Shown: positions 54,108-63,126 of the stretch, in pieces
Numbering within the stretch: position 1 is the first letter of the stretch
Layout: each line of letters begins with the position of its first letter
From: Sphingobium naphthae
Lineage (GTDB): Bacteria > Pseudomonadota > Alphaproteobacteria > Sphingomonadales > Sphingomonadaceae
Direction of reading: 5' to 3'
Assembly (NCBI RefSeq): GCF_020782235.1
Contig: NZ_JAJGNO010000001.1
Location: forward strand, 124,001 to 188,000
DNA: 64,000 nucleotides
Notes under the pieces: generated by a model
What the model saw: the letters and a program-made list of their open reading frames with translations, nothing else
The model's database searches: none
What the model was told of the DNA's origin: nothing
Program-made: the position numbers and the translations under genes

Positions 54108-55057
54108 GCGGCGGGATCCTGTTCTGGCCGCCCGCGGCGTCGCATCATGCCGAGCAGGTCGACCTGCTGATCGGCAGTTTCGGCGCGATGACCTGGCTGC
54201 TGACGCTGCCGGTCTTCGTGCTGATGGCCTGGTTCACCATCCGCTACCGCCGCAGCAGGGATGTGAACCGCGACCATGCGCCCACGCGCAACCTGTGGGT
54301 GGAGCTGGGCTGGTCGATCATCCCCTTCATCCTGACGCTGGGCTTCTATGTCTGGGCGACGATGCTCTTCCTCGACATCTACCGCCCGCCGGCCGATGCG
54401 GTGCCGATCCATGTCGTCGCCAAGCAATGGATGTGGAAATTCCAGCATCCCGACGGCGCGCGCGAGATCAACGCCCTGCACGTGCCCGCCGGGCGGCCGG
54501 TCAAGCTGATCATGACGTCGGAGGATGTGATCCACAGCTTCTACGTCCCCGCCTTGCGCGTGAAGCAGGATCTGGTCCCCGGCCGCTACACATCCCTGTG
54601 GTTCGACGCCGAAAAGCCGGGCCGCTACCCGCTGCGCTGCGCGGAATTCTGCGGGACCGACCATAGCGTCATGGGCGGCATGCTGATCGTCATGCCGCCG
54701 CAGGATTATGCCGCCTGGCTGGCGCGCAATCGCGATGGCGGCACGGACGGGACGCTGGCGCAGGCGGGGGCGCGGCTGTTCCGCGACCTGGGGTGCAGCG
54801 GTTGCCATGGCGCGGCATCGACGGTGAAGGCGCCGCCGCTGGGCGGGATCTTCGGCCGCCCGGTTGCGCTTTCCAGTGGCGATACGCTGATCGCCGACGA
54901 CCAGTATCTGAGCGATTCCATTCTGTTGCCCAACAAGCAGGTGGTCGCGGGCTACGATCCGATCATGCCCACCTATGGCAATGTGCTGCGCCCCGAACAG
55001 GTCAACGCGCTGGTCGCCTATCTGAAATCCACCCGCGCCAGCAAGGACAGCCCATGA
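54104..55057 (+). CDS. coxB: Cytochrome c oxidase subunit II with fused cytochrome c domain (caa3 type)
   Basis: A 317-residue subunit with two N-terminal spans (about 24-46 and 70-92). The CuA domain has ligands His144, Cys179, Glu181, Cys183, His187 and Met190 all present. An added C-terminal cytochrome c domain carries CSGCH at 231-235. The fused haem c defines a caa3 oxidase and can take electrons straight from alternative complex III. Confidence 0.95.
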   Translation: MSGGILFWPPAASHHAEQVDLLIGSFGAMTWLLTLPVFVLMAWFTIRYRRSRDVNRDHAPTRNLWVELGWSIIPFILTLGFYVWATMLFLDIYRPPADAVPIHVVAKQWMWKFQHPDGAREINALHVPAGRPVKLIMTSEDVIHSFYVPALRVKQDLVPGRYTSLWFDAEKPGRYPLRCAEFCGTDHSVMGGMLIVMPPQDYAAWLARNRDGGTDGTLAQAGARLFRDLGCSGCHGAASTVKAPPLGGIFGRPVALSSGDTLIADDQYLSDSILLPNKQVVAGYDPIMPTYGNVLRPEQVNALVAYLKSTRASKDSP

Positions 55058-56700
55058 CCGACGAGCCGCGTTTCGAGCATCCGCCCGAGGAAGCCGCGAC
55101 CAGCTATCTGGCCGACGGCTACAGCCTGCGGTCCTGGTTCCTGACGACCGACCACAAGCGGATCGCGCTGCTCTATCTCGTGTCGATCACCTTCTTCTTC
55201 CTGGTCGGCGCCGGCGCCGCGGCGCTGATCCGGCTGGACCTGCTGACGCCGCAGGGCGACCTGCTGAGCAATGACGGCTATAATCGCGCCTTTTCGATCC
55301 ATGGCATCGTCATGGTCTGGTTCTTCCTGATCCCGGCCATTCCCAATGTGCTGGGCAATTTCCTGGTGCCGATCATGATCGGCGCGCGGGACCTGGCCTT
55401 CCCGCGGCTCAATCTGCTGAGCTGGTATATCTATATCCTGTCCGGGCTGCTGACGCTTTATGTGGTGGTCGGCGGCGGCGTGGACACGGGCTGGACCTTC
55501 TACACGCCCCTATCGTCCGTCTACGCCAACGGCGCAGTGGTGGCGACCATCGTCGCGGTGTTCATCAGCGGATTTTCGACGATCCTGACCGGCCTCAACT
55601 TCATCGTCACAATCCACAAGTTGCGTGCGCCCGGCATGACCTGGAGCCGCCTGCCGCTGTTCATCTGGTCGCATTATGCCGTGTCGATCATCTTCGTGCT
55701 GGCGACGCCGGTGCTGGCGATCACGCTGCTGCTGGTCGCGGCCGAGCGACTGATCGGCATCGGCGTGTTCGACCCCCGGCTGGGCGGCGACCCGCTGCTG
55801 TTCCAGCATCTCTTCTGGTTCTACAGCCACCCGGCCGTCTACATCATGGTGCTGCCCGCGCTCGGCGTCGTGAGCGAACTCATCACCGCCGCCGCGCACA
55901 AGCGCATCTTCGGCTATTGGTTCGTCGCCTTCGCCTCGATCGCGATCGCCGTCATCGGTTTCATGGTGTGGGGCCATCACATGTTCGTGTCGGGCCAGTC
56001 GGTCTATGCGAGCGCGGTCTTTTCCTTCCTGTCGATCGCCGTCGCGGTGCCGAGCGCGATCAAGGTCTACAACTGGACCGTCACCCTCTACAAGGCGGAC
56101 ATCGCGATCGACGCGCCCTTGCTGTTCGCGCTGGGCTTCATCGGGCTGTTCGTGGCGGGCGGCCTCACCGGGCTGATGCTGGCGATGCTCGCGATCGACG
56201 TGCATGTGACCGACACCTATTTCGTCGTCGCCCATTTCCACTATATCATGGTCGGCGGCAGCGTGACCGCCTTCTTCGGCGGGCTCCATTTCTGGTGGCC
56301 CAAGATCACCGGCCGGCTCTACAACGAGACGCTGGCGCGGATCGCGGCGATCCTGATCCTGATCGGCTTCAACATCACCTTCTTCCCGCAGTTCATGCTG
56401 GGATATGAAGGCATGCCGCGCCGATACCATGTCTACCCGCCCGAATTTCAGGTGCTGCACGTCATATCGTCGATGGGCGCGGCGCTGCTGGCGATCGGCT
56501 ATGCGATGCCCGCCGTCTACCTGATCTGGTCGCTGCTGCCCGGCGGGCGGCGCGCGCCGGCCAATCCCTGGGGCGCGTCGGGCCTGGAATGGACCACCAG
56601 TTCGCCCCCGCCCCAGCATAATTTCATCGGCCAGCCCGTGGTCGTGCGCCAGCCCTACGACTATCCGCTGGCCCATCCGGTGAGCCGCGACGATGGCTGA
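55054..56700 (+). CDS. coxA: Cytochrome c oxidase subunit I, A2-type
   Basis: A 548-residue, 12-span catalytic subunit of a haem-copper oxidase. Ligand positions are His83 (low-spin haem), the cross-linked pair His259-Tyr263 in YSHPAVY, the CuB histidines in GHHMF at 308-309, and the haem ligands in [14 protein letters not shown] near 397. The D-channel glutamate of A1 oxidases (GHPEVY) is Ala261 here, and the YS at 257-258 before HP marks the A2 class. Overlaps coxB by four bases and subunit III by eight. Confidence 0.96.
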   Translation: MTDEPRFEHPPEEAATSYLADGYSLRSWFLTTDHKRIALLYLVSITFFFLVGAGAAALIRLDLLTPQGDLLSNDGYNRAFSIHGIVMVWFFLIPAIPNVLGNFLVPIMIGARDLAFPRLNLLSWYIYILSGLLTLYVVVGGGVDTGWTFYTPLSSVYANGAVVATIVAVFISGFSTILTGLNFIVTIHKLRAPGMTWSRLPLFIWSHYAVSIIFVLATPVLAITLLLVAAERLIGIGVFDPRLGGDPLLFQHLFWFYSHPAVYIMVLPALGVVSELITAAAHKRIFGYWFVAFASIAIAVIGFMVWGHHMFVSGQSVYASAVFSFLSIAVAVPSAIKVYNWTVTLYKADIAIDAPLLFALGFIGLFVAGGLTGLMLAMLAIDVHVTDTYFVVAHFHYIMVGGSVTAFFGGLHFWWPKITGRLYNETLARIAAILILIGFNITFFPQFMLGYEGMPRRYHVYPPEFQVLHVISSMGAALLAIGYAMPAVYLIWSLLPGGRRAPANPWGASGLEWTTSSPPPQHNFIGQPVVVRQPYDYPLAHPVSRDDG

Positions 56701-57319
56701 AGAGGAGAGATTCGCGCCCTTCGCCGACGCGGCGCGGGCGCGCGACGCCGACCGGCTGGGCATGCTGATCTTCCTGGCCAGCGAGATCATGCTGTTCGGC
56801 GGCATCTTCGCCGCCGCGCTGGCGCTGCGGCTGGAGCATGGCCCCGACTATGCCGCCGCTGCCGGGCATCTGAAACTGTGGCTGGGCACCGCCAATACGG
56901 CGATCCTGCTGACATCCAGCCTGATGGCGGCGCTGGCGGTGGAGGCGGCGCGGGCCGGCGCGCCGCGCCGCGCGGCACGCGCCTTGCTCGCCGCCCTGCT
57001 GCTCGGCTGCGCCTTCCTGGCGGTCAAAGGCGTCGAATATGCGGGCGAATATCGCGAGGGCCTGATGCCCGGGACGGCGACCGCGCATTTCGACGGGCCG
57101 GCCCAGACCCTCTTCATGAACCTCTATTTCGTCGGCACCGGGCTGCATGCGGTGCATGTGACGATCGGCATCCTGCTGATGGCGATGGCGGCGCTGAGCC
57201 AGCGCGCGCGGCAGGACCGGAATGCGATGCTGATCGGCAATGTCGCGCTCTACTGGCATTTGGTCGATGTCGTCTGGCTGTTCCTTTACCCCACGCTGTA
57301 CCTGGCGGGCGTGCGATGA
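56693..57319 (+). CDS. coxC: Cytochrome c oxidase subunit III
   Basis: A 208-residue subunit III with five spans, as in bacterial caa3/bo3-type oxidases; the first two spans of mitochondrial-type CoxC are absent. Seen: [19 protein letters not shown] near residue 24, the [10 protein letters not shown] block near 112 with the conserved Glu, and [12 protein letters not shown] near 148 and [15 protein letters not shown] near 186. It stabilises the catalytic core. Confidence 0.92.
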   Translation: MAEEERFAPFADAARARDADRLGMLIFLASEIMLFGGIFAAALALRLEHGPDYAAAAGHLKLWLGTANTAILLTSSLMAALAVEAARAGAPRRAARALLAALLLGCAFLAVKGVEYAGEYREGLMPGTATAHFDGPAQTLFMNLYFVGTGLHAVHVTIGILLMAMAALSQRARQDRNAMLIGNVALYWHLVDVVWLFLYPTLYLAGVR

Positions 57320-57591
57320 GCGGGACGGTCCGCCTGCTGCTGGCCTGGGCCGCGCTGATGGCGTTGCTGGCGCTGACGCTCGGCGCCGCTTTCCTGCCGC
57401 TGGGCCCGGCCAAGCCGTGGATCGCCTTTGCGATCGCCACGGCCAAGGCGGCGCTGGTCCTGTGGTTCTTCATGGAGATGCGGTCGGAGCGCGGGCTGGC
57501 GCGCCTGGCGATGCTCGCGGGCTTTGTGTGGCTGGCGATCCTGTTCGCGCTGACCGCGACGGATTATCTGACGCGCGCATGGATGACGTGA
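57316..57591 (+). CDS. coxD: Cytochrome c oxidase subunit IV family protein
   Basis: A 91-residue protein with three hydrophobic spans (about 6-27, 35-52, 62-82) and the subunit IV signature ATAKAALVLWFFMEMR near residue 40. It is the small accessory subunit of the oxidase. The ATG overlaps the subunit III stop. It is the last of twelve genes in unbroken overlap from actA. Confidence 0.88.
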   Translation: MSGTVRLLLAWAALMALLALTLGAAFLPLGPAKPWIAFAIATAKAALVLWFFMEMRSERGLARLAMLAGFVWLAILFALTATDYLTRAWMT

Positions 57592-57666
57592 TTTTTCCGG
57601 GCGTTGCGGAACGCATCGGCAATGGCTCCGTTCCCGAAGGACCAGCCGTGGAGAAGGAAGGCAAGG

Positions 57667-59955
57667 ATGAGCGATCCCACCCAGCAGGACGAGGATAGCG
57701 TCCATTATGATGGCCCCGCCGGCGGGTGGGGCTCCGTCCGGGGCATGGCCAGCATCTACGGCAAGGAATGGGCGACGCCCGCGGCGCTGGAGACGCTGGC
57801 GCGGCAGAACAAGCCCGGCGGCTTCATGTGCGTGTCCTGCGCCTGGACCAAGCCGGCCAATCCCCACCCTTTCGAATTTTGCGAAAATGGCGCCAAGGCG
57901 ACATTATGGGAGCTGACCAGCCGACGCTGCACGCCCGACTTCTTCGCCAAACATACGGTGTCCGAACTGCGCGGCTGGAAGGATTATGATCTGGAGCAGA
58001 CCGGGCGGCTGACCCACCCGATGAAATATGACAGCGAAAGCGACACCTATGTGCCGGTCGAATGGGACGAAGCGTTCCAGGGCATTGCGGCGGAGCTGAA
58101 GGCGCTCGATCCCAAATCGACCATCTTCTACGCGTCGGGCCGGGCGAGCCTGGAGACCAGCTATCTCTATGCGCTGTTCGCGCGCCTCTATGGCCACAAC
58201 AATCTGCCCGACAGTTCCAACATGTGCCATGAAACGACGTCGGTGGGCCTCAAGAAAGTGACCGGCTCGCCGGTCGGCACATGCGTGTTCGACGATTTTT
58301 CCAAATGCGACGCCATCTTCTTCTTCGGCCAGAATACCGGGCAGAACAGCCCCCGCTTCCTTCATCCGCTGCAGGAAGCGGTAAAGCGCGGGTGCCGGAT
58401 CGTCACCTTCAACCCGATCCGCGAGCGCGGGCTGATCGCCTTCAAGAATCCGCAAAGCCCGCGCGAGATGCTGACCAGCAAGGAAACCCCCATTTCCGAG
58501 CTGTACCTGCAGGTCCGGCCGAGCGGCGACATCGCCGCCATCATGGGCCTGTGCAAACATGTGCTGGCGCGTGAGGCGCAGCAGCTCGCCGAAACCGACC
58601 GCCACCTGCTCGACATGGATTTCATCGCGCAGCACACCCATGGCTTCGACGCGTTCGTCGCGCAGGTGGAAGCGACCGGCTGGGACGAGATCGAGCGGGA
58701 ATCGGGGATCGCGCGCAAGGACCTGGAAGCGGCCGGCGACATCTATTGCGACGCCCACAATGTCATCGGCATCTATGGCATGGGCGTCACCCAGCATGTC
58801 CATGGGTCGCAGACGATCGGGATGCTGGTCAACCTGCTGGCGATGCGCGGCAATCTGGGCCGGGAGGGCGCGGGCATTTCGCCGGTGCGCGGGCACAGCA
58901 ATGTGCAGGGGCAGCGGACCGTGGGCATATCGGAAAAGCCCGAGCTGGTGCCCTATGACAAGCTGCGCGCCCTGTTCGACTTCGATCCGCCGCCGGACAA
59001 GGGCATGGCGACGGTGGAGGCATGCGAAGGCATCATCGACGGCAGCGTCAAGGCGTTCATCGGACTGGGCGGCAATTTCGTCCGCGCCATCCCCGAACAG
59101 ACGAAGATGGAAGAGGCGTGGCAGGGGATGCGCCTGACCGTCCAGATCGCGACCAAGCTCAACCGCAGCCACCTGATAAACGGGAAGGTCGCCTATCTCC
59201 TCCCCTGCCTCGGCCGGTCGGAGGAGGACATGCAGGCGTCGGGCCCGCAGACGGTGACGATGGAGGACAGCCTCAGCATGATTCACGGATCGGTCGGCAA
59301 GCGCAAGCCGGCGAGCGCGCATCTCCGGTCCGAAATGGCGATCGTGGCGGGGATGGCAAAGGCGACACTTACGCCCCATCCCAAGCTGAAATGGGACGAA
59401 TGGGTGGGCGATTATGCCCTGGTGCGCGACCTAATCGAGGCGACCTATCCCGACAAGTTCGAGCGGTTCAACGCGCGCATGTTCACGCCCGGCGGCTTCT
59501 ACAAGGGCAATGCGGCGCGCGAGCGCATCTGGAAGACGAAGAGCGGCAAGGTCGAGATCACGCGGCCCGACGGCCTGAACGCCTGCGGCTTTGCCGATGC
59601 GCCCGGCCGCTACCGGCTGATCACGCTGCGGTCCAACGATCAGTTCAACACGACCATCTACGGCTTTTCGGACCGGATGCGCGGGATCGAAGGCACGCGC
59701 GACGTGCTGCTGATCAACCGCGACGAAATAGCGACGGCGGGCCTGCGCGAAGGACAGGTGGTGGCGCTCCAGACCGATGCGGAGGATGGCGTGGAACGGG
59801 AAGTCGGCGGCCTGACGGTGACGCCCTTCGACCTGCCGCCGGGCTGCGTCGGCGCCTATTATCCGGAGGTCAATCCGCTGGTGCCGCTGTCGCACCACGA
59901 TCAGCTGTCGAAGACGCCGGCCTATAAATCGGTGCCGGTGCGCATCCGCGCCTGA
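57667..59955 (+). CDS. FdhF/YdeP-family molybdopterin oxidoreductase
   Basis: A 762-residue cytoplasmic bis-MGD-type oxidoreductase, close in length to E. coli YdeP. The N-terminal cysteines CVSCAWTKPANPHPFEFC (near residues 59-76) could ligate an iron-sulfur cluster. SSNMCHETTS near 188 probably supplies the Mo ligand Cys, and GISPVRGHSNVQGQRT near 398 is a family hallmark. ATG at 57667 has AAGGAAGGCAAGG directly upstream. It follows coxD after 75 bases. No partner subunits are encoded, and no signal peptide is seen. Substrate unknown; formate is not assured. Confidence 0.88.
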   Translation: MSDPTQQDEDSVHYDGPAGGWGSVRGMASIYGKEWATPAALETLARQNKPGGFMCVSCAWTKPANPHPFEFCENGAKATLWELTSRRCTPDFFAKHTVSELRGWKDYDLEQTGRLTHPMKYDSESDTYVPVEWDEAFQGIAAELKALDPKSTIFYASGRASLETSYLYALFARLYGHNNLPDSSNMCHETTSVGLKKVTGSPVGTCVFDDFSKCDAIFFFGQNTGQNSPRFLHPLQEAVKRGCRIVTFNPIRERGLIAFKNPQSPREMLTSKETPISELYLQVRPSGDIAAIMGLCKHVLAREAQQLAETDRHLLDMDFIAQHTHGFDAFVAQVEATGWDEIERESGIARKDLEAAGDIYCDAHNVIGIYGMGVTQHVHGSQTIGMLVNLLAMRGNLGREGAGISPVRGHSNVQGQRTVGISEKPELVPYDKLRALFDFDPPPDKGMATVEACEGIIDGSVKAFIGLGGNFVRAIPEQTKMEEAWQGMRLTVQIATKLNRSHLINGKVAYLLPCLGRSEEDMQASGPQTVTMEDSLSMIHGSVGKRKPASAHLRSEMAIVAGMAKATLTPHPKLKWDEWVGDYALVRDLIEATYPDKFERFNARMFTPGGFYKGNAARERIWKTKSGKVEITRPDGLNACGFADAPGRYRLITLRSNDQFNTTIYGFSDRMRGIEGTRDVLLINRDEIATAGLREGQVVALQTDAEDGVEREVGGLTVTPFDLPPGCVGAYYPEVNPLVPLSHHDQLSKTPAYKSVPVRIRA

Positions 59956-59970
59956 GGCGGCGGCAATCCG

Positions 59971-60450
59971 TCAGATCGGCTTGTCGTCATCCTCCTGGAC
60001 GGAATCCTTGTTGTCGTGGCGGATGAAGCTGATCTTGCCATTGGGCTCCAATATGCCCCAGGCGACATCACGCATGTGCGAGATGCCGGCGAGCCGCATC
60101 TCGATCTCCAGTTCGGCGCGCGTGATGCGGTCGCGGCGCATGTTCGCTTCGATGAGGGCGCCGTTGCGGATCAGCACGCGCGGCACGCCCTCCAGCAGCC
60201 GTTCGGCGCGGGGCGACACATAGGTGATCCAGCTGAGCGCCAGCGCCCAGAAGGCGATGGTGCCTATCGCCAGCGTGGCGCCAGTGACGCTGAAGTCATT
60301 ATGCGTCACGCCCTGCTGCACCAGGTCGCCCATCACGATCAGCAGCACCAGCTCGAACGGCGTGACCTGGCTCAGCTCGCGCTTGCCCAGGAGGCGCAGC
60401 AGCGCATACATGATGAAGAACATCACCGTGGCGCGCAGGATGATGTCCAT
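59971..60450 (-). CDS. DUF421 (YetF-like) membrane protein
   Basis: A 159-residue protein with three N-terminal spans (about 1-80) and a small cytoplasmic domain. The conserved block reads LLGKRELSQVTPFELVLLIVMGDLVQ near residue 20, the core of DUF421. The acidic tail DSVQEDDDKPI is a variable end. Family function is unclear (envelope or stress related in Bacillus). It is convergent with the molybdopterin gene, and its start codon touches the stop of the gene at 60450-61022. Confidence 0.85.
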   Translation of the reverse strand: MDIILRATVMFFIMYALLRLLGKRELSQVTPFELVLLIVMGDLVQQGVTHNDFSVTGATLAIGTIAFWALALSWITYVSPRAERLLEGVPRVLIRNGALIEANMRRDRITRAELEIEMRLAGISHMRDVAWGILEPNGKISFIRHDNKDSVQEDDDKPI

Positions 60451-61022
60451 CAGGGCAGGACCTTCATGGTGACGGGCGTTCCGACGATGCGGCGATCTCC
60501 GTCGAGCACGGCGATCTCGCCGCGGGTGCCGGCGAAGAGCGACGGGTTGATCTGCCCGTCGATCTTGAACCGGAAGCTGTCGCCCGCTTCCAGCTTGCCG
60601 AAGGAAAAGCGCTGCGCGCCCTGGCTGTAGCTTTCCTCGCTCGCGGCCGGGATCATCGTGTTGATCGTCATCTGCCGCCAGAGCGGCGCAGAGATGGCGA
60701 TGACGAGGTCGTCGACCGGCCGATGCGCCTGGACCTCGACAATGGTTTCGAAGAACATGCCGTTGCGGATGACGCCGGGCGCCCTGACGGTCAGCGCGGC
60801 CGCATCCGCGTTCACGCGCCGCACCATGTCCGGCTTGCCCCCCAGAAGACCAACGAGCCCGGCGATCATCAGCGCGGCGAGCAGCAGCAGCGGCAGCAGG
60901 GGATTGAAGCCCTTGACCCCGGCGATGTTGCGCCGGGCGATGCCATCGGGAAAGTCCTTGTCCGGGACGGAAGCGGCGAGCGCTGCTGGATCAACGACCA
61001 TAAGGCTGCCCGCTCCCCGCAT
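60450..61022 (-). CDS. Unknown single-span protein paired with DUF421
   Basis: A 190-residue protein: about 40 cytoplasmic residues, one span (about 42-61, LLPLLLLAALMIAGLVGLLG), then a periplasmic beta-rich domain with no cysteines. I do not recognise a family. Its stop shares a base with the DUF421 start, so the two proteins are made together and may interact. ATG at 61022 has AGGA five bases upstream; ATG at 61001 would remove seven residues. Confidence 0.7.
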   Translation of the reverse strand: MRGAGSLMVVDPAALAASVPDKDFPDGIARRNIAGVKGFNPLLPLLLLAALMIAGLVGLLGGKPDMVRRVNADAAALTVRAPGVIRNGMFFETIVEVQAHRPVDDLVIAISAPLWRQMTINTMIPAASEESYSQGAQRFSFGKLEAGDSFRFKIDGQINPSLFAGTRGEIAVLDGDRRIVGTPVTMKVLP

Positions 61023-61239
61023 ATGTCCTGTCGTCCGGTATGGGTCGTGCGATCACTGGTTCAGCAGCCTTGTCCTGTCGTGGCGGAAGAACACCCTGCC
61101 CGCGCTTTCCGTTCCGCTACCGCAATGGGGCTGGCGCGCGTCTGCCCCGACAGGCACAGCGTTCGCCCCGCAATTTCGCTGTCCTACAGATAACCAGATG
61201 GGATAAATGAGTCGCCCTTGCACGGACAGGAGGCGGAAC

Positions 61240-61779
61240 ATGGATATCGACAGGCTGATCGACGAGGTCATCGCGCGCGAGGGGGGATATAGCGACCATC
61301 CCGCGGACCGAGGCGGGCCGACCAATATGGGGATCACCCAGGCGGTAGCGCGCGCCCATGGCTATGCGGGCGCGATGCAGGCTCTGCCCCGCGCCGTGGC
61401 GGAGAAAATCTATCGCCGCCTTTATTGGGACCGGCCGGGCTATGGCTTCGTTGCCGAGTGCAGCTGGCCGATCGCGGCGGAACTGTTCGACACGGCGGTC
61501 AACATGGGCCCGGGCGTCGCCACCGGCTTTCTGCAACGGGCGCTCAATGCGCTCAACCGCAATCAGCAGGACTATCCCGACCTGAAGGTCGATCGCCTGC
61601 TTGGGGCGCGCACGCTGGGGGCGCTGAACGCCTTTCGCGCGCTGCGCGGGCCGAGCGGGGACCAGGTGCTGCTGAAGGCGATCGAGGCGCTGCAGGGCGA
61701 ACGCTATATCGCGCTCGCCGAGAGCCGCCCGGCCAACGAAGCCTTCCTCTATGGCTGGCTTGCGAACCGGATCGGTTAG
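61240..61779 (+). CDS. Glycoside hydrolase family 108 endolysin-like muramidase
   Basis: A 179-residue lysozyme-like enzyme of the GH108 / secretion-activator (ZliS) family. The catalytic Glu is in AREGGYSDHPADRGGPTNMG near residue 12, and the peptidoglycan-binding-3 type C-terminal half contains VDRLLGARTLGALNA near 117. No signal peptide. ATG at 61240 follows an AGGAGG box; an ATG at 61207 is in frame but has no ribosome-binding site. Directly followed by a holin-like gene, so together they form a phage-style lysis pair. Confidence 0.88.
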   Translation: MDIDRLIDEVIAREGGYSDHPADRGGPTNMGITQAVARAHGYAGAMQALPRAVAEKIYRRLYWDRPGYGFVAECSWPIAAELFDTAVNMGPGVATGFLQRALNALNRNQQDYPDLKVDRLLGARTLGALNAFRALRGPSGDQVLLKAIEALQGERYIALAESRPANEAFLYGWLANRIG

Positions 61780-61788
61780 GAGGCGAGG

Positions 61789-62055
61789 ATGAACGAAGCA
61801 GAGGAGGCGAAAGCCGATCCCTGGACGCGGCGGGCGCGGCCGGCATTTCTCTATGTCATGTACGCGCTGTTGCTCTGGTCGGTGCCGATGGGGCTGGTTG
61901 CGGGCATCGATCCGGCGCTGGCGGCGGCGATCATCGCCGGCATGCGCGCCTATTTCGAAGCCCTGCCCGAGCCGCTCTACGCGCTTTTTGGCACCGGCTA
62001 TATCGGCTACACCGCCGCGCGCGCCTGGGGCAAGGCGAAGGGCGCGGAGCGATAG
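61789..62055 (+). CDS. Holin-like small membrane protein
   Basis: An 88-residue protein with two to three short hydrophobic segments (about 20-42, 43-55, 65-80) and a charged C-terminus (AWGKAKGAER). This resembles the three-TM holins found beside endolysins of prophages and gene transfer agents. TAGGAGGCGAGG lies just before the ATG, and the spacing to the endolysin stop is nine bases. The role as lysis partner is inferred from the pairing. Confidence 0.72.
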   Translation: MNEAEEAKADPWTRRARPAFLYVMYALLLWSVPMGLVAGIDPALAAAIIAGMRAYFEALPEPLYALFGTGYIGYTAARAWGKAKGAER

Positions 62056-62261
62056 CGCGGTCCTGCGCCACAAGCGGAAAATGAGAGGGGCCGCCGGGCG
62101 GTGAACACCCCCGACGGCCCATCATTGACATGGTCAGCGGCCAGAAGCGCCGCCCAGTGGGAAATGGTGAATCGCGCTATGTCGGGAGAAGGGAAGCGGG
62201 CCTGTATGTCGGCCGCCTTCAAGGCTCCACAATCACCCCGAAATCGACGCTTGAGCGTCGC
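62056..62261. other. Non-coding stretch after the holin gene
   Basis: It holds a stem GGGCCG ... CGGCCC (62088-62121) a short way past the holin stop, which could end that transcript although it has no T tract, and the hairpin at 62245-62260. Weak open frames exist on both strands (a 70-residue one on + and a TTG-started one on -), but neither has a good ribosome-binding site or a known family. Confidence 0.4.
62245..62260 (-). terminator. Small perfect hairpin after the micro-ORF
   Basis: CGACGC-TTGA-GCGTCG, starting one base beyond the stop codon of the possible 18-residue gene when read on the minus strand, then ATTTC. Possible terminator; short and without a long T run. Confidence 0.35.
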
Positions 62262-62318
62262 TCAGCGGCGCATTCCCCGAATGGACTTGACCGACCCCAT
62301 TGCTGAACCATGAGACAT
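62262..62318 (-). CDS. Possible micro-protein gene (18 aa) with ideal Shine-Dalgarno
   Basis: Reads MSHGSAMGSVKSIRGMRR. Its ATG is preceded by AAAGGAGGTGATCC (62333-62320), which is complementary to the entire 3' tail of 16S rRNA, so ribosome loading should be strong. A 7-bp stem (62350-62386) lies upstream in the leader and a hairpin directly downstream. The peptide is basic and has no known family. Conservation is untested; the site could also be a ribosome-titrating RNA. Confidence 0.4.
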   Translation of the reverse strand: MSHGSAMGSVKSIRGMRR

Positions 62319-62349
62319 CGGATCACCTCCTTTCGCTATGTTGAGCCCG

Positions 62350-62386
62350 CGTGGCCAGTGATGGATCAGTCCGTCATCCGGCCACG
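62350..62386. other. Stem-loop in the intergenic region
   Basis: The outer arms CGTGGCC and GGCCACG enclose a smaller GATG/CATC stem. It lies 16 bases upstream of the strong ribosome-binding site of the micro-ORF on the minus strand. Beyond it, 62400-62455 is unusually AT-rich (TTGTATTATTCTTTTTTGG) and may contain a promoter, but no clear -35/-10 pair stands out. Confidence 0.4.
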
Positions 62387-62485
62387 AACCGAAATGTGAA
62401 TCAGACGAACGCGATCTTCAAGTCTTGTATTATTCTTTTTTGGAATCATACTTGTGCGTCCGTGCCGGGCCGACCCGCCCCTTGG

Positions 62486-63067
62486 TCAGGCGCGACAATC
62501 CTCCACCACCCGCGCAATTTCCGCCCAGGCCGGCAGCACCAGCGGCGCGGCGCCCTGCGCTTCGACGCCGATCTTGCCGCGGCTATAGGCCATCTGGTCC
62601 AGCACGGCGTCGCTGGCGGCGCGCGCGGCGACCAGGGCCGGCTGCGCGCCGCCCTGCGCCGTTGCCGGCCAGCTGACCGCGCCATAGCTGGTGCGGATCA
62701 CCATCGCCCCCTGCCCCGCCCCGGCGCGCGTCAGGATGACGCGCCGGCTGGCCCGGTCGCAGCGCAGCGTCAGCAGCGGCTGGGCGGGTGAACCGAACAG
62801 GGCGACGCTGCCACTCGGTTCGGGCCGGTAGGTCCAGTTCCCCGGCGTCAACGGGCGATCGGCCCAGGCGGCTTCCGCCGCGACCGCCGTTGCCGGAGGC
62901 GGCGTGGGCGTGGGCGTTGGCGAAGGTGTGGGAGCAGGCCGCGGCGCGGGCGCCGGGCGGGCGCGCGCGGGACGCGTGGGCGCGGGGGCATCCGTGGGAG
63001 GCCCGACGCAGGAGGCCAGCAGCATGATGAGGGACGACGCGGTCGCGAGGGCAAAGGGGAAGCGCAT
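62486..63067 (-). CDS. Proline-rich lipoprotein of unknown function
   Basis: A 193-residue lipoprotein. The signal sequence ends in LLASC (Cys20), followed by a Pro/Ala/Thr-rich linker (about 22-62, runs of PTPTP). The compact C-terminal domain (about 75-190) has a conserved-looking LTLRCDRASRRVILTRAG and ends VVEDCRA, with two cysteines that may pair. The linker would let the domain reach into the periplasm. ATG at 63079 is an alternative start. It follows the methyltransferase gene on the same strand. Confidence 0.75.
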   Translation of the reverse strand: MRFPFALATASSLIMLLASCVGPPTDAPAPTRPARARPAPAPRPAPTPSPTPTPTPPPATAVAAEAAWADRPLTPGNWTYRPEPSGSVALFGSPAQPLLTLRCDRASRRVILTRAGAGQGAMVIRTSYGAVSWPATAQGGAQPALVAARAASDAVLDQMAYSRGKIGVEAQGAAPLVLPAWAEIARVVEDCRA

Positions 63068-63126
63068 GGCCCCCGTCATGCCGGACCGCGCCGGACGGCT
63101 CAACCCGAAAAGGGCCAGTGGAGCGA

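Noticed and set aside
57667-59955. Calling the molybdopterin gene formate dehydrogenase fdhF
   Set aside because: The YdeP branch has no proven formate activity, and electron-transfer subunits are missing.
62101-62313. 70-codon plus-strand frame after the holin gene
   Set aside because: No ribosome-binding site, no family, irregular composition.
62320-62334. Match to the 3' end of 16S rRNA on the plus strand (GGATCACCTCCTTTC)
   Set aside because: Only about 15 bases match and nothing of the rest of 16S is present; better read as a strong Shine-Dalgarno on the minus strand.
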